DNA of 29,731 nt from Branchiostoma floridae (GCF_000003815.2 NC_049982.1:34214663-34244393), one strand, 5' to 3'; counted from the stretch's first letter, positions 1-11,489 are shown. The notes: a model not told the origin generated them from the letters alone. Program-made: numbers and translations.

Positions 1-21
1 GTATGATGATGTTATAATTAC

Positions 22-3000
22 CTGTGCAAACCTCATGAGCATGTTGTCACGAGGGATGCGCACTTGGTCAAACCTGACAAAGCCGTTGTCCCCGTCATTG
101 CAGCCATATTTGGGACCAATGTCCCCAACAGTGATACCTGATCATGATGCAACACAGCAATAAAGGTTTGATGGCATGGCATGTATAGTTGAAAGGCTGA
201 GATAGGAAATGTATATGGGAGAAATTGAGTCAGGGAACTCAGCCAATTGTTGATGCTTATGATCAAGAGGCTAGTAACTTTCCCTTAAACAACCGGAGGA
301 TAAGTAATATATAATTCCCCAAATGATTGTAAAAGCCTCCAATGATTGTAAGAAACTTATCCCATACTACAACTCCTGTATTAGTTAGATAAGCCTTACG
401 TTAAGTTATAGCACTGTAGTTATGTAGATGCCATACTTTGTACCTCGTACAATTGTTGTGCAATAAAGTTATGATTATAATCTGATTGGACAGTGCTAAC
501 ATTTTAGGAATGTATAGCAGTGGGCCTGATATGAGAGTATAAAACATCTTTCTTCATAAAGAATCTTCTTTTTTTACCACATACACTTATTTTGTTTACT
601 ATTAATTCATGAGTACAAAGCTTTGTATTTCAGATCTACTAAAGGTAACAGCCAGACCACCCAACAGCCAATATTTCAGAAGTTGAGAAAATATGACCAT
701 TCTAACATCCCAATCTTGTATTCAAATTTTCCACAATGCCACACTTGAAGTGCATTTGAAGTACTCTATGAGAGCCAGACTGAGACTGTGATAACAGTAG
801 AACCCTATACGTGTATGTGATAACCCAAGTTGTGCACCAGTCTGGAACACCTGTATGCATATAGAACACTATCATGTCCTATATCATATAGGTACAATCA
901 TCATGTCAACAGAAAAGCATACCTGGTAAGGGTTTGTGGTTTTCCAGACTTCTAAGCTGCATGATGAACATGTGAGGTCCCATACACTGGCCCTGGGTAT
1001 ACAGCTGGGCCATCACCACTCCATGGGTGACAGTCAAACCCACTAGGAGAAAGTTAGAGTAGGGTTAAAACTGTGAGCTTCGAAATTATGTAGATAACAT
1101 CAACTTGATCTTGAAATCAGAGGGCTGGGAGCTAGCTAGCTTCAAGCCCTGCCTTCATAGGAAAACTTACCTTCCACTGTTGTGTAAAAAGGTCAACAAA
1201 TAAATATGTTATTAACAAAGACACTGCCTAGATTCACCATGTTTCAATAGGAACTCACTAATGCCAACATGTAAAAAATACAATTGATGCATAACATACC
1301 TTCCACTGTTGTGCAAAAGCTCAATAAATAAATATAACTGTAATAAAAAAAAACACTGCCTAAATTTTGATGCTTAAACAGGATATCACTAACTGCCAAC
1401 AAGCCAAGGTACAATTTATGGCATAACAATACTAAATGTTTTTTAAAAATGTGTAAAACACTGACACTCAGCTGGATCCTTAAACCCGCTTTTGAATATT
1501 AAATGATCGACTTACATCCACCAGGCCACCATTTTGTTGCGGTGAGAGTCGGGGAGTGCACGACAAACTCCTGCGTGCTGGGGTCATAGGTCGCTGTGGT
1601 CTCCAGTCCTCTCAGAAAAGTTCCTGAAGATTTGATAAAAACCTACTATATAATTCAACACTGGAAAGGTGACATAGACATGTAAAGCAAGAAAATACAT
1701 ACGCAAGACGAAACAGAGCAAATGTGTTTACCTCCCATGTTTACCTTCCATGAAGGTAAACATAACTATTCGTAACAATTATAATAAAGTTACATGAGTG
1801 CAAACATCTAGGTATAACAGTACACAATTTAATACGCACATGATTTGGCCCTAACCCAGTGACCCTTAGCAGAACCTAAATCCTATCCCTAGTCCTAAGC
1901 CAGAACCATGAACCTTAGACAATCCAATTCAACCCTAACACTTGAATGCAAACCCTAATCCTAAACCATAACTCTAACCTTAACCATTAAACTAACCCAA
2001 ACCCAAACCTTTACGCTAACCCTAACCATAACTATAACATGATCCATCACTAATCATAAATGCTAAAATCATAACCATGTTACAAAACCTCTGTACCTGT
2101 ACCTGTAATATACCTGTACCAGGTCCTGTAACTGTACCTAAATCTTTAATGTATTTCTACCTGATTTGATGTTTGCATTGCACATCTCTATCAATTTACT
2201 TACCATGGCCCATCTCCGTCTGTAGGTATGACCCCAGGATACTAAAGTTCTCCGCAAGTTTTAACCACTTTGCCCTCTGCCTCTCGTCTCCCTGCTGCTG
2301 TAGTGTTATGGTGAACATTGTGCAATGTAGATTCATTGCAATGGCTCTGTAGTCCAACCCACATCTCCTGTATGAAACAACAGAAAAAAATGAGTTAGGG
2401 ACATATAGCAAGTACATTTTATGGATGACATCAGCGCGCGCATTAATTTTTGCCTGATTTCAGAAAAAAAACAAGATTTTTTCTTCTTCTGCAGGGATGG
2501 TCAACATGACGATAAGTACCAAAATGAGCAAAATAAAATATATTGTGTTATAGCCTATTAATTGTACTGGTAGAAGTGACACTTGCGAGGTACCCAGGAC
2601 TGTAGTTGTAGAAATTAAACTTGGATAAAATTGGATAGTTGTAAAAGTGACACCAATATGGAAGCTATGAGTGTGGTTACCAACTTTGTTGGTGATGACA
2701 GTCTACCACACTAGTGTCACTTTTACCACACCAGTACATGTCTTAAATACAGGAATGAATGCCTTGTTGGCTCTGATATCATGTTGTCCCTTTAATTCTT
2801 TTTACAACAGTCATCACAACTTTATGGTGCCTATTTTTGAAAATGTAGCCAATAGGCCCATCTTGTTTTTTTTCACCCTATTGCACTATTTTTGCAGTCT
2901 GCAGAGGATGTCATCCATAAAATTTACTTGCTGTGGCCTTATCATAAAATTTAGCAAAATACCATTGAAGCTAAAGAATGGGATTATCATAGCAAATATA

Positions 3001-6000
3001 AAACCCATATCATAGTCTCACTCTAGTCTCTTTCTAAAGTAACCTTGCTGAACTCAGTGAAAGATAATTTTTTTTTAATATATGTTTATTAAGCTTAGAC
3101 ATCCAGGTAAACAATAATGAAATACATTTTGTACAGTTCAATTTCTACGACTGGATAAAAAAACAAAGATTTACTTCCGGACATTTTGTGTGACGTCCAT
3201 CTATCCTCTTCGAATTGTTTCTGCCAGTTCATTCTCTTGACATTGAAAAAAGAGTGATGGATGTCACTTGAAAGGTAGAGAAGTAAATCTCCATATTTCA
3301 TTCAGTTGCAGAGAATTGAATTGCATTTGAATAAGTTTTCTTTGTACAAGAAAAAAAGAAGGCATTATTTGTAGAAATAGAAAAAGAGATATTGTACAAA
3401 AAAAATAGTTTGCTTTCTAGAACTGTAGCAACTCCATGGTCTATTTGAAGTTCTTTTCCTATTTATCTATGTGATAATCTCATATAACCGACTTTGGCAA
3501 AAACTTTCAGCACCTTTTGAATTTTGAAATGTTTAAAAAGTGATTACTTGAATTATAGAGAAAGTACTTACGTCATGTAGTCATCCATGTCTTTGACAAT
3601 TAGTCCAAGCTCTTTGGCCTTCTTGGCTGCCATAAGAGACTTCTTCAACATGGTGACATACTGTTCTTCTCTGGACAGGTAGTTGAGATCCTCATGCGCA
3701 TAGTCAGGGTCCATCAGCGCTAAAGACTCTAGAGATGTTAAAGGAAAAAAAAATGACAGTCCCACTGTTTTGACCTCCTTGTCCAACTTTCTTTATCTAT
3801 TTTTTTTTTTTTGATTCTCCTGTCGATTTGACAGATGAGCAAGCAGACAGGCATTTTGCCAGTGGGTTCAGCAACCTGTTTGCCTGACCTGCACATGACT
3901 TTTTATGGTGAAGGAGGGGTGTGCAATTCCTTCTCCACCCTCTCGTCTACTGGAGCACTAAGTCTCACAGGGACAGAATTGTATGACACGTGTGAGGCGG
4001 CTCCACAGATCCAGCTTTGTTGTTCGGAGTATCCGTCTCCTAGGAGGTTCCTCCTACCCGACTCGTATATGGCGGGTGCGTCATGCCCGGACATGCCCCT
4101 AAGGCCTGTCTCAGCCACATAGCCACAAAGGCCTACCACTGCATGCCACTAGCCGCAGCTTGGTACTCACTTACACCTGAGTTAACTTAAGTGAGGAAAG
4201 TCGTGTAGAGTGCCTTAATTCCCAAGGGCACAAGATCGGTGACACGGCAGCAGGATTCGAACTCAGGATCTCTTGGGCCTGAGCCTAAAGCGCTGTCGAT
4301 TGCGCAATGGGATCTCACTCAATACACTGTATGACTCTACTACTACTACTACTACGGTATTCTTTATAGCCTTATAACCGCCTTTTAGCATAAAACAACA
4401 TCATCTTCACAGCACAGCAGCTGGTTATATTAACGCTGAACGACTTGTCTAATATTGGCACTAACTGCAGCTGCTGTTTAAAGAAAATTTAGCAGCTTTT
4501 ATCCACTTGGTTCAAAGCTACTGAAATTTTCGCTGTGGTTTTTGATGTTTGCAGTTTTCGCGTTGCCAATTCACAGCGAACTTAAAACCACTGCGAACAT
4601 TTTTCCATGTCAGTAAGAGCTTACAGTGCATGGTGCTACTGCGAAGTTAAAACCGCCGCAAACAGAGTCTGCCGCAGAGCTCCAGGAGAGTGAGGTGCAA
4701 CGACTTAACGAGGCTTTACAGGAGGAACGTCGAGAGAGAGTTAAAGCGATTCTTCTGACCGAGAGGTATTCAATGAAGGCAGATGTGATAATAAGGGGCA
4801 TTCCTTATAGGAAGGAGGAAGACTGCGGCCAAGTTTTTGCAGACTTCTTGACTAACGAACTTGGCTTCGATGTTACTTTGGATATGCCAACTGTTGCCAT
4901 TCATCGCCTGGCTAAACCGTCTTCTACCAGGCCAGATCCACCATTACTGGTTCGCTTTGTCAGTTTTCACGACAAGGATAGGGTACTACAGGCCGGAAGG
5001 AAGATTCGTGGTAGCAAGTTTGTGGTACACGAGCACCTGCCTCCCGCCCTACAAGCCGCACGATCTAAACTCATTCCCGAGAGAAACACAGAAATCGACA
5101 AGGCCAAGAACAGCAACACAAAGGTGAGCGTATCGATCTGGGTCCCACCCAAAAGTACTTTTGCTGTTTTGATGGTAGACAGGAAGGAGAGAAAGCGAGT
5201 AGATGCTGTGGACTGTGTCTTGAAGTAGTACGATTGTGATATGATTATGTTCACAGGATACATTGTACTTTCTGTTGTGAAATATCTCGATTCCAATGTG
5301 CAACTAGTATTGGTGTCATTTAAAAGGACGCTGTAGTCTACTCTCATACAACGGTTACACTGCTACATATTTTGCTCTCATGATACTTGTCGTTCAGTCT
5401 GTGCAGATGGTACAAGTGCACATCTGTTGTTGTTGTTTTGGAATGTTCCGAAGAATTCCCGACATGTGCGAATAATTTGCCTGAGGTGTTGATATGAGCT
5501 GGAAATCAGAAATATGTTGTGAACCCTCTTGTTTTAAATATTATTGAGATGTGTTAAAAGGAGACATTGTAACAGGTTATCTCTTCTGATACAGTGGGGA
5601 AAAGCCACATACATGCATTTTGTTATGATACTTGCTGTTCCATGTGGGCAGCTGGCAGGTGCTTGTGGAATTTACATTAAAATGCGGTTGCTCTTTGAAC
5701 ACGTGTCCGAAGAGAATTTCTTGACAGCTGCGAGCAACAATTTGTTTGATTTCTGACCATTTTATGTATGGTTATTCTTTATGTTCTGAACTGGACCAAT
5801 TCTTAATCTGGTTTTGCTAATGACTTACTCTTAGTTTTTTGAGTTGGACCAATTGTTATATTTCTGTTTCATCTATTTATAGTTTAGAGTTCTGTTTTTG
5901 TTTAATAGGAGTGATGAACTGTACCATTTCGTTTGTTAATTTGGCTAAGTATTTTTGTGGGGTAAACGAGAATGACAATAATGATGGATTGAGCGAATGA

Positions 6001-9000
6001 GCCACCAACCTTTATCAACTTACTTTGTGTTTTGTTGACGTTAAGTTGCCGTATGCTTTACCTTACTTGATGTTGTGTTGTATATTATTTCTATTATGTT
6101 TGCATGGCATAGTGCTGTATGTCTGTACATGTTTTAGATCATATGTTGATTCGTTTAGTACGATTCATTTTCGTTTATGCAACCCCAATTGCCGCCTTCA
6201 TAGACATATTTTTCTTTTTGCTTTAATCTTACCTTATTACTTGTGCTTCGCCTTCTGTGATCGCCCAGAGTATTTTCTTACTTCTCGTTCTTTGCTCGGT
6301 CCCCATGGTGTTACCAAAGCTTAGTATTTGCAGTTACAACTGCAATGGAATGGGCGATCATAGAAAGCGAAATCAAATATTTACATGGTTAAAAGATAAA
6401 AGTTATAAAATATATTGCATACAGGAGACTCACTCTACCCCTGTGAATGAAGAAAGATGGAGGTCAGAATGGGGGGGCCCGATTTTATTTAATCACGGTT
6501 CTAGTAACAGCAGAGGTTTGATGGTTTTATTTCAGGAAAATGTTCTTTATACTGTCCATCAGACACTGAGAGATGACTCAGGGCGATGGATTATATTAGA
6601 TGTTACAATTGATTCCTTTCGGTTTTGTTTAGTAAATATCTACGCCCCAAACACGGATGATCCATCTTTCTTTGTTGATATTGAAAATAATGTACAAGCC
6701 TTTACAACATCTGGTTTATATTATAAGTGTCATTGTAGGGGATTTTAACACTGTATTGGATGTTAAAATGGACAGAGCTGGGCACCAAGTCTCCAATTAC
6801 CATCCAAAAAGCCTTTTGGCCATTAACTCTCTTTGTGCTAATCTAGATTTAATTGATGCTTATCGATATAAACACCCAACAGCCGTACGTTACACATGGA
6901 GACGCCGACTTCAGGCTAGTCGAATAGATTATTTTTTGACATCATTCTCGTTAATCTCTTTTGTAGAAAAAATTTGTATAGAAGATAGTTTGAGATCGGA
7001 TCATTTCTTAATTGGCCTTTCCTTGACCACGTCTGATACACCCCGAGGTCCTGGTTATTGGAGACTTAACCAAGAGATTCTCAATGACCCAGTTTTTGTT
7101 AGAGAAACCTCAAACTTTATCACTGAGTTTTTCCTATTTAATCGTAATTCGGCAAACCCACATATTGTGTGGGAAGCGTTCAAGTGCGCCGTTCGCGGCC
7201 ACATAATTAAGTTCTCATCTTGGAAATCTAAACAAAGTCGGAATACTGAGGTTTCTCTCTCGTGTGAGATTAACAGCCTGCAAGAAGCATTAGACATATT
7301 TCCCGATAATGAAATCTTTGACAAGCTAGAGTCCATTCCAAGACACCATGAGGGTTTTTAGGCGATATTTATAATTAGTCTGAATTATTTTGAATAAAAG
7401 AATATCTGAGCCACAATAATTAAATTATTTTCAAAAAATTGACTAAGAAAATACTCATTTATTTGAATTTCTTTGAATATTTTAGAAACATTTTGAAAGT
7501 AACTGTACAAAAATATCTTTATTTAGAATAATTGTGAAACCTCTCTGTGATTATTTCACATTTACAAATATTTACAAAAAATGGTAAACCTGGCCAAATG
7601 GTAAAATTAGTTTATTGCCCCCATAAAAGTAAGCCCTATTGTTGCATCTGTATATTTTTAGATTTCACTGCTGAGCACTGGTGGATCCTTTGTGGTAGGC
7701 TATTGTTGCATGGCACACAACCATACTTTGCAAGGATGTGTGAATTGCTATCTTCCCAGCCCACCGAACCATTTACAAAAAATGGTAGAAAATGGTAAAT
7801 AATGGTAGAATGCTGTTATCATTATTTAGAAACCATTAGAAGTATCCAATTCCACACCATGAATATTTCCAAAGTTTTACAGGACCAGGGAAATATTTAT
7901 AAAGTTGAAACAGTGTTAAAAATATTTCTGATGTATCAAATGTCCTAGACATATAATTACAAAACTTTAAAATCAATTCTAAACAATGGCAACAAACATC
8001 CGCATGGTGTCTTGGAATGGACTCTACAGTGTAAAAAACAGGAATTGGAATTATTTTACCAAACGAAATCTAATAACCTAATTATGAGCAGACGTGCCAG
8101 GTGGATGGAACAAGGAGAAAAATGCACAAAATTCTTTATGACTCTTAACAGTAGAGGGAGGGTAAGAAAGAATATGACAAAATTTGTTAAGTCAGATGGT
8201 TCTGTAGCCCTCGATCCTGAGGATGACTCTTAGTACACCAAACAAGATTTTATGCTGATCTTTACTCATTTAAAGAGCCCCCTATGTCGTTAGATAGTGA
8301 GGTTTTTAGACCTTTCTTTCCTGAACCGCCCCCAGTAAATTTGTCCCCCGGCCAGTGTGACACCTGCGAAAAACCTATTTCAGAATTTGAATTACAAAAA
8401 GCAATTGAGTCCTTCTCCTCAGGAAGGTCACCCGGTCTGGACGGCCTTCCCGTTGAATTTTATAAGATTTTTTTTCATTGTTTGAAGCAACCACTGTTGG
8501 CTTCTTTCAATTATTCATTTCGGGTGGGACATTTGTCTGATAGCCAAAAAATAGGTCTAATTACTTTACTCCTTAAGCAGGACTCCACAGGGAAGGATAA
8601 GGACCCCTCATTCATTACAAATTGGCGACCGATAACTTTATTGAATTGTGATACCCGTATACTATCCAAATGCATGGCCCTTCGCATTAAAAATGTTATC
8701 TCAGATCTCGTTTCTTTTGATCAGACTGGTTTTATGAAAGGGCGATGTATTAGTGATACTATACGGAGACTATTAGAAATCATAGAATATTACGACAAAA
8801 ATGAAATTCCGGGATTAATATTTAGTGCTGATTTTGAAAAAGCATTTGATACTATAAGACAAGATTTTATTATTAGGGTTTTGGAGTATTTTGGTTTCGG
8901 CGACAATTTTATTGCGTGGATAAAACTTTTATATAACGATACTTTCAGTCAAATTATTAATAACGGCCATATTTCTAGTGCTTTCCCCCTGAACCGTGGA

Positions 9001-11489
9001 GTCCGGCAAGGATGCCCCATCTCCCCTTATCTGTTTGTGTTAGCTGTAGAATTACTTGCCATTAAAGTTAAAAATAACATGGAAATTAAGGGTCTAAGAA
9101 CATATGGTCTTGAAACTAAAATTTTACAATTTGCCGATGACTCGAATTTCCCCCTTGTCCCAAAGCTTGACTCGCTGTATGCACTAGTGAAAGACTTAGA
9201 AGATTTTGCACTGTTGTCAGGTTTAATGCCCAACTTTGATAAATGTATGATAATTCGTATAGGTTCCTTAACAGACAGCAACTTTTTTTTACCGTGTTCT
9301 TTACCCTTACTATGGACCGACGGCCCCGTAGATATTTTAGGGATTCATATCCCAAAAAAATTATCGGATATTGTAAATATTAACTTTGACAGAAAAGAGA
9401 GAAAAATAGATAAAATTTTAAATCCCTGGAAAGGGAAATTTCTTTCTCTGTTAGGGAAGATTACCCTTATTAACTCGTTAGTAGTGTCACAATTTATATT
9501 TCTATTTCAGTCTCTTCCGTCCCCACCTCCTGCCTTTTTCGACAGATACGAGAAAAAAATATTTCAGTTTTTGTGGGGAGGGGGGCCAGAACGAGTAAAA
9601 AGGAAAACATTATATAATCTTTATGAACAGGGGGGCCTTAAACTCAGAAACTTGCGGGCTGTTGATCTGACAATGAAGGCGTCTTGGATGCCCAAGATAT
9701 ATCATAATGAAAAGTGGTTTTGTTCAAAATTGTTGTTTTCTTCTAGTCCTTTATTTACTACGAATACGTTTCCATTTTGCCAGCTTACACCCAGTGATTT
9801 TGAAACGTTGGTAAAAGAGAAAGCTCCAATCAGTGTATTTTATAGACAAGTCCTCCAAGCATGGCTGAAGTTCCAACTACGTCCCCCTGAGAATGCCCTT
9901 GAAGTGAAGCAGCAACTACTTTGTCTAAATTCCCAAATATGTATTGGTGGAAAACCATTATTTTCAATGTCGTTCTATAATAGGGGGGTCCTTTTCGTAA
10001 ATGACATTCTTGACACAGCAAATAATTTTTTATCCTTTCAAAATTATGTTTTGAAATTTGGTGACACCTGTTCGGAGTTTGTTTATAATCAAATTATTTC
10101 TGCCATTCCCTTACCCTGGAAAAATCTTCTGAAGCAGGTGTCACCAAATTTAAGTGTTTGTATCCCCGTCTGTAGAGGCATAGGCTGGCTTCATCAATCG
10201 AATATTAACAAAAATCTTTATTCCTTTTTTATGCATGAGGCCAGGCTATGGGGTTCTTCAGACAGAGTGCAATACTATTGGGAAGATTATTTCAATATTC
10301 CAGTTATGTGGAAAAAAGTATATAGTTTGACATATAAAATCTCTATTGACTCCCACATGCGTATGTTCCAGTACAAATTATTATTTAAATATTTAACAAC
10401 AAATCAAGTATTACACAGGTGGGGGTTAATAGAGTCCCCTTTATGTAGCTTATGTAAAGAAGAGGAAGAATCCTCCATCCATTTATTTTGGGACTGTAGG
10501 TTTGCAGCACTTTTTTGGCAACAGGTGGAAGAATGGTACTTCAGCCATACTGGTGATCATTTACATGTTAGTCTTTGTAATGTTATTTTGGGGGATTTGA
10601 GTGATCGGTGTCCAGCTCTGTCCAACCTTATTTTTCTCTTGGGAAAACAGTTTATCTTTAGAAACCGACACTGGTGTATTAATATAAAATCATTTATTTC
10701 TTATATTACATATTACTTTAAGTTAGAATCAATCATCTCTAACCGTACGGGCAAAACAAAAAAACACATGGGAAAATGGGGAAAACTTGTGGGTTTACTT
10801 TCGTTATCTGCATGAAGAAATTGTGTGCAATTGGGGTTGCATTGCTTTCTTGACAATACTTTGTTATATTATCTACATTGTTCACTGGTTTTATTTAGTT
10901 TTTGTTGTTACGCATGTGCTTTCAGTTAACTTGTTTTATATGCCATGCTCCATTTGTTTTCATTTTTGTTTGAAGAAAACAATAAAAAGAATGATTTAAA
11001 AAAAAAAAAAACAGTGCTTTTTCGCGTTACGTATACGCGGCTACCGCGAAATTAAATCCCTGCGAACTTAAATGCATTTACAGTATCAAATAGTAATGGT
11101 GGCAACGATTTCCACTCTACGTTAGTTCTGGGGTTCTACTTTGACCCCCTTGACCCTGCACTGAACCCCTTGCCCTACTTACAGTGTCCAATTGTCCCAA
11201 TTACTGTGTGAAATATATACTGTAGTATACATAGTGTAACCTTTGTCCAGAGGCCCTTACATAAGATTTTGTCCAGTTACACAGTGCACTGTACAAAAGT
11301 TTTAAACAAGACTGTCCAACTGCGATTCAGACAGACAAAGAAACAACAGTTTCGGTAAGAAGACTTACCGATTCTCCTCTTTCGCTTTACTCCATCAGGA
11401 CCACCATACAACACGTTGGTCAGCTTTTCTACGTCAAAACTGGCCCGACTTCTCTCTCTGACCAGATCTGGGTTCACAAGTTGCGCCAT
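22..11489 (-). CDS. ACOX1: Peroxisomal acyl-CoA oxidase, N-terminal 262 codons (partial gene, exons 1-6)
   Basis: Acyl-CoA oxidase: FAD-dependent, rate-limiting first step of peroxisomal beta-oxidation (acyl-CoA to trans-2-enoyl-CoA plus H2O2). Exons on the minus strand: 11489-11369, 3728-3572, 2367-2204, 1623-1516, 1042-923, 137-22. All have GT/AG borders and the phases join without a break (786 nt, 262 codons). The start at 11489 gives [18 protein letters not shown], the usual ACOX N-terminus. Further family blocks are [14 protein letters not shown] (exon 2), LQTEMGHG (FAD/acyl-CoA middle domain, exon 3), [11 protein letters not shown] and TKWWPGG (exon 4), and VGDIGPKYG...[14 protein letters not shown] (exon 6). 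The family is about 660 residues, so the C-terminal 60 percent, including the catalytic Glu and any PTS1, lies beyond the left edge. Exon 1 and [14 protein letters not shown] also resemble ACOX2, so ACOX1 versus ACOX2 is not settled. Intron 1 is 7.6 kb and packed with transposons. Confidence 0.93.
138..922 (-). other. ACOX intron 5, no gene seen
   Basis: AT-rich intron between coding exons 5 and 6. The donor on the minus strand begins at 922 and the acceptor AG is at 139-138. The only item noted is a short match at 784-805 (GACTGTGATAACAGTAGA core) to 24826-24847 in ACAT2 intron 6, probably a remnant of a dispersed repeat. Short ORFs here are chance. Confidence 0.7.
1168..1427. repeat. Tandem duplication, unit about 129 bp, two copies
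   Basis: Two adjacent diverged copies start at the shared block CTTCCACTGTTGTG (1171 and 1300). Both then carry AATAAATAT, ACACTGCCTA and CACTAA-TGCCAAC segments in the same order. The repeat lies inside ACOX intron 4 (1043-1515). The ORF in the second copy has no recognisable protein. Confidence 0.75.
1849..2040. repeat. Degenerate telomere-like (CCTAA/TAACCC) tract
   Basis: About 190 bp in ACOX intron 3 are built from variants of CCCTAA, CCTAAC and AACCCTAA, with the best runs near 1951-1975 and 2013-2030. Period and sequence are imperfect, so this is an old interstitial telomere-like or simple-repeat tract rather than a functional telomere. Confidence 0.65.
2091..2140. repeat. Imperfect (TACCTG)n simple repeat
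   Basis: Several copies of TACCTG or GTACCTGT lie just downstream of the telomere-like tract in the same intron, with interruptions. Confidence 0.6.
2641..2726. repeat. Nested inverted repeat / long hairpin in ACOX intron 2
   Basis: Outer arms GTAAAAGTGACAC (2641-2653) and GTGTCACTTTTAC (2714-2726) are a perfect 13-bp inverted repeat. Inside are a second pair, GTGTGGT (2671-2677) and ACCACAC (2705-2711), and a core CCAAC/GTTGG pair near 2680-2692. The order is nested, so one RNA strand could fold into a three-tier stem with internal loops. It may be a short MITE remnant. The rest of intron 2 (2368-3571) shows nothing convincing. Confidence 0.6.
3800..4325 (-). repeat. tRNA-derived SINE, minus strand
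   Basis: Read on the minus strand, the right end (about 4320 to 4245) is tRNA-like. It has an A-box-like stretch GCGCAATCGACAGCGC and a clear B box GAGTTCGAATCC (plus strand 4253-4264). It is followed by a body with CCCTTGGGAATTAAGGCACT, CACTTAAG and CAGGTGTAAGTGAGTACC. The same body order appears in the SINE at 19825-20015, which supports one family. A T run at 3800-3812 on the plus strand is the likely A-rich tail. The right-hand part is secure; the left boundary is inferred from the T run only. It lies in ACOX intron 1 in the transcribed orientation of that gene. Confidence 0.7.
4337..4355. repeat. (CTA)n microsatellite
   Basis: Six CTA units in a row in ACOX intron 1, next to the head of the SINE. 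Confidence 0.8.
4500..4660. repeat. MITE-like repeat, left part, split by the LINE
   Basis: The stretch carries repeated GCGAA(C/G)TTAAAACC(A/G)C(C/T)GC motifs, for example near 4576-4592 and 4640-4656. Similar blocks (GCGAAATTAAATCCCTGCG) lie just after the LINE tail at 11046-11070. The LINE therefore seems to have landed in a copy of this family. Exact ends and terminal repeats cannot be fixed by eye. Confidence 0.45.
4626..5228 (+). pseudogene. LINE ORF1 (L1 ORF1p / transposase-22-like), N-truncated
   Basis: The open frame gives a short charged coiled-coil-like stretch ([22 protein letters not shown]), then an RRM-like domain ([24 protein letters not shown] ... [21 protein letters not shown]) and a C-terminal domain with [16 protein letters not shown]. 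This is the layout of L1 ORF1 RNA-binding chaperones, which trimerise through the coiled coil and coat the LINE RNA. At 200 codons it is shorter than full-length relatives. The first dozen codons come from the flanking repeat and there is no good ATG, so the native N-terminus is missing. Confidence 0.75.
5229..6304 (+). other. Spacer between LINE ORF1 and ORF2
   Basis: About 1.08 kb without a supportable gene. It is T-rich on the plus strand, with repeated GTTTTGTT/TTTATG-like stretches. The small ORFs in it (for example 5544-5756 and 6025-6324) have no recognisable domain. It is long for an L1-type inter-ORF spacer and could contain ORF1-3' or regulatory sequence of the element. Confidence 0.55.
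6305..10815 (+). pseudogene. LINE ORF2: endonuclease + reverse transcriptase, broken
   Basis: The ATG at 6305 opens with [12 protein letters not shown]. Endonuclease motifs follow in order: QETH, NIYAPN, then after a frame break near 6718-6730 VGDFNT, SRIDYF and SDHFLIG. The frame is then interrupted by the DNA element at 7329-8024. It resumes with [15 protein letters not shown] and changes frame again near 8215-8240. From there one long frame runs to 10815 with [37 protein letters not shown] (motif A), [18 protein letters not shown] (catalytic, 9130-9141) and a C-terminal CSLC-x7-H-x4-C finger. The endonuclease nicks target DNA and the RT copies element RNA in place. The catalytic residues are present but the protein cannot be made as one chain. 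Confidence 0.88.
7329..8024. mobile_element. Non-autonomous DNA transposon (MITE) with 22-bp TIRs, inserted at TA
   Basis: A perfect inverted repeat pairs 7327-7350 with 8003-8026 (24 bp including TA at each end). Without the TA it gives 22-bp TIRs starting GAGTCCATTCC. Flanking TA dinucleotides at 7327-7328 and 8025-8026 fit a TA target duplication, as in Tc1/mariner-type elements. The 696 bp inside are AT-rich and non-coding, with several AATGGTA(A/G)A repeats around 7580-7810. Taking the element and one TA out puts the LINE ORF2 frame on both sides back in phase, so it arrived after the LINE. Superfamily is an inference from TIR and TA only. Confidence 0.82.
10998..11011 (+). other. LINE poly(A) tail
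   Basis: A run of about 14 A follows AATAAAAAGAATGATTT, marking the 3' end of the retrotransposed copy. Flanking MITE-like sequence resumes immediately after it. Confidence 0.8.
11012..11085. repeat. MITE-like repeat, right part
   Basis: This is the continuation of the repeat that the LINE entered. It has GCGAAATTAAATCC and GCGAACTTAAATGCATTTACAGTA, related to the GCGAAGTTAAAACC blocks left of the LINE. The TACTGTAAATGCATTT end, read on the minus strand, looks like a terminal repeat. Confidence 0.45.

Larger units (their letters stand above)
4661..11011 (+). mobile_element. L1/Tx1-like non-LTR retrotransposon (LINE), 5'-truncated and dead
   Basis: The order is an ORF1 fragment, a spacer, ORF2 (APE endonuclease, reverse transcriptase, C-terminal CCHC finger), AATAAA-like signals at 10981 and a poly(A) run at 10998-11011. 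The ORF1 type, the apurinic endonuclease, the FADD reverse transcriptase and the CCHC end place it in the L1/Tx1 lineage. The 5' end near 4661 is where similarity to the flanking MITE-like repeat stops, which implies truncation inside ORF1. A target duplication is not certain: ACAG occurs at both edges but is partly hidden by the A tail. ORF2 has two frame breaks and a 696-bp DNA element inside it. The element lies antisense in ACOX intron 1. Confidence 0.85.

Noticed and set aside
2671-3015. 114-codon plus-strand frame
   Set aside because: Located in ACOX intron 2, overlapping a hairpin, AT-rich and without recognisable protein features.
3835-4139. Frames of 95 (plus) and 78 (minus) codons
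   Set aside because: They lie wholly within the tRNA-derived SINE and mirror each other.
4245-4325. Genuine tRNA gene (minus strand)
   Set aside because: The A and B boxes are present but the cloverleaf stems do not close properly and the sequence continues into a SINE body.
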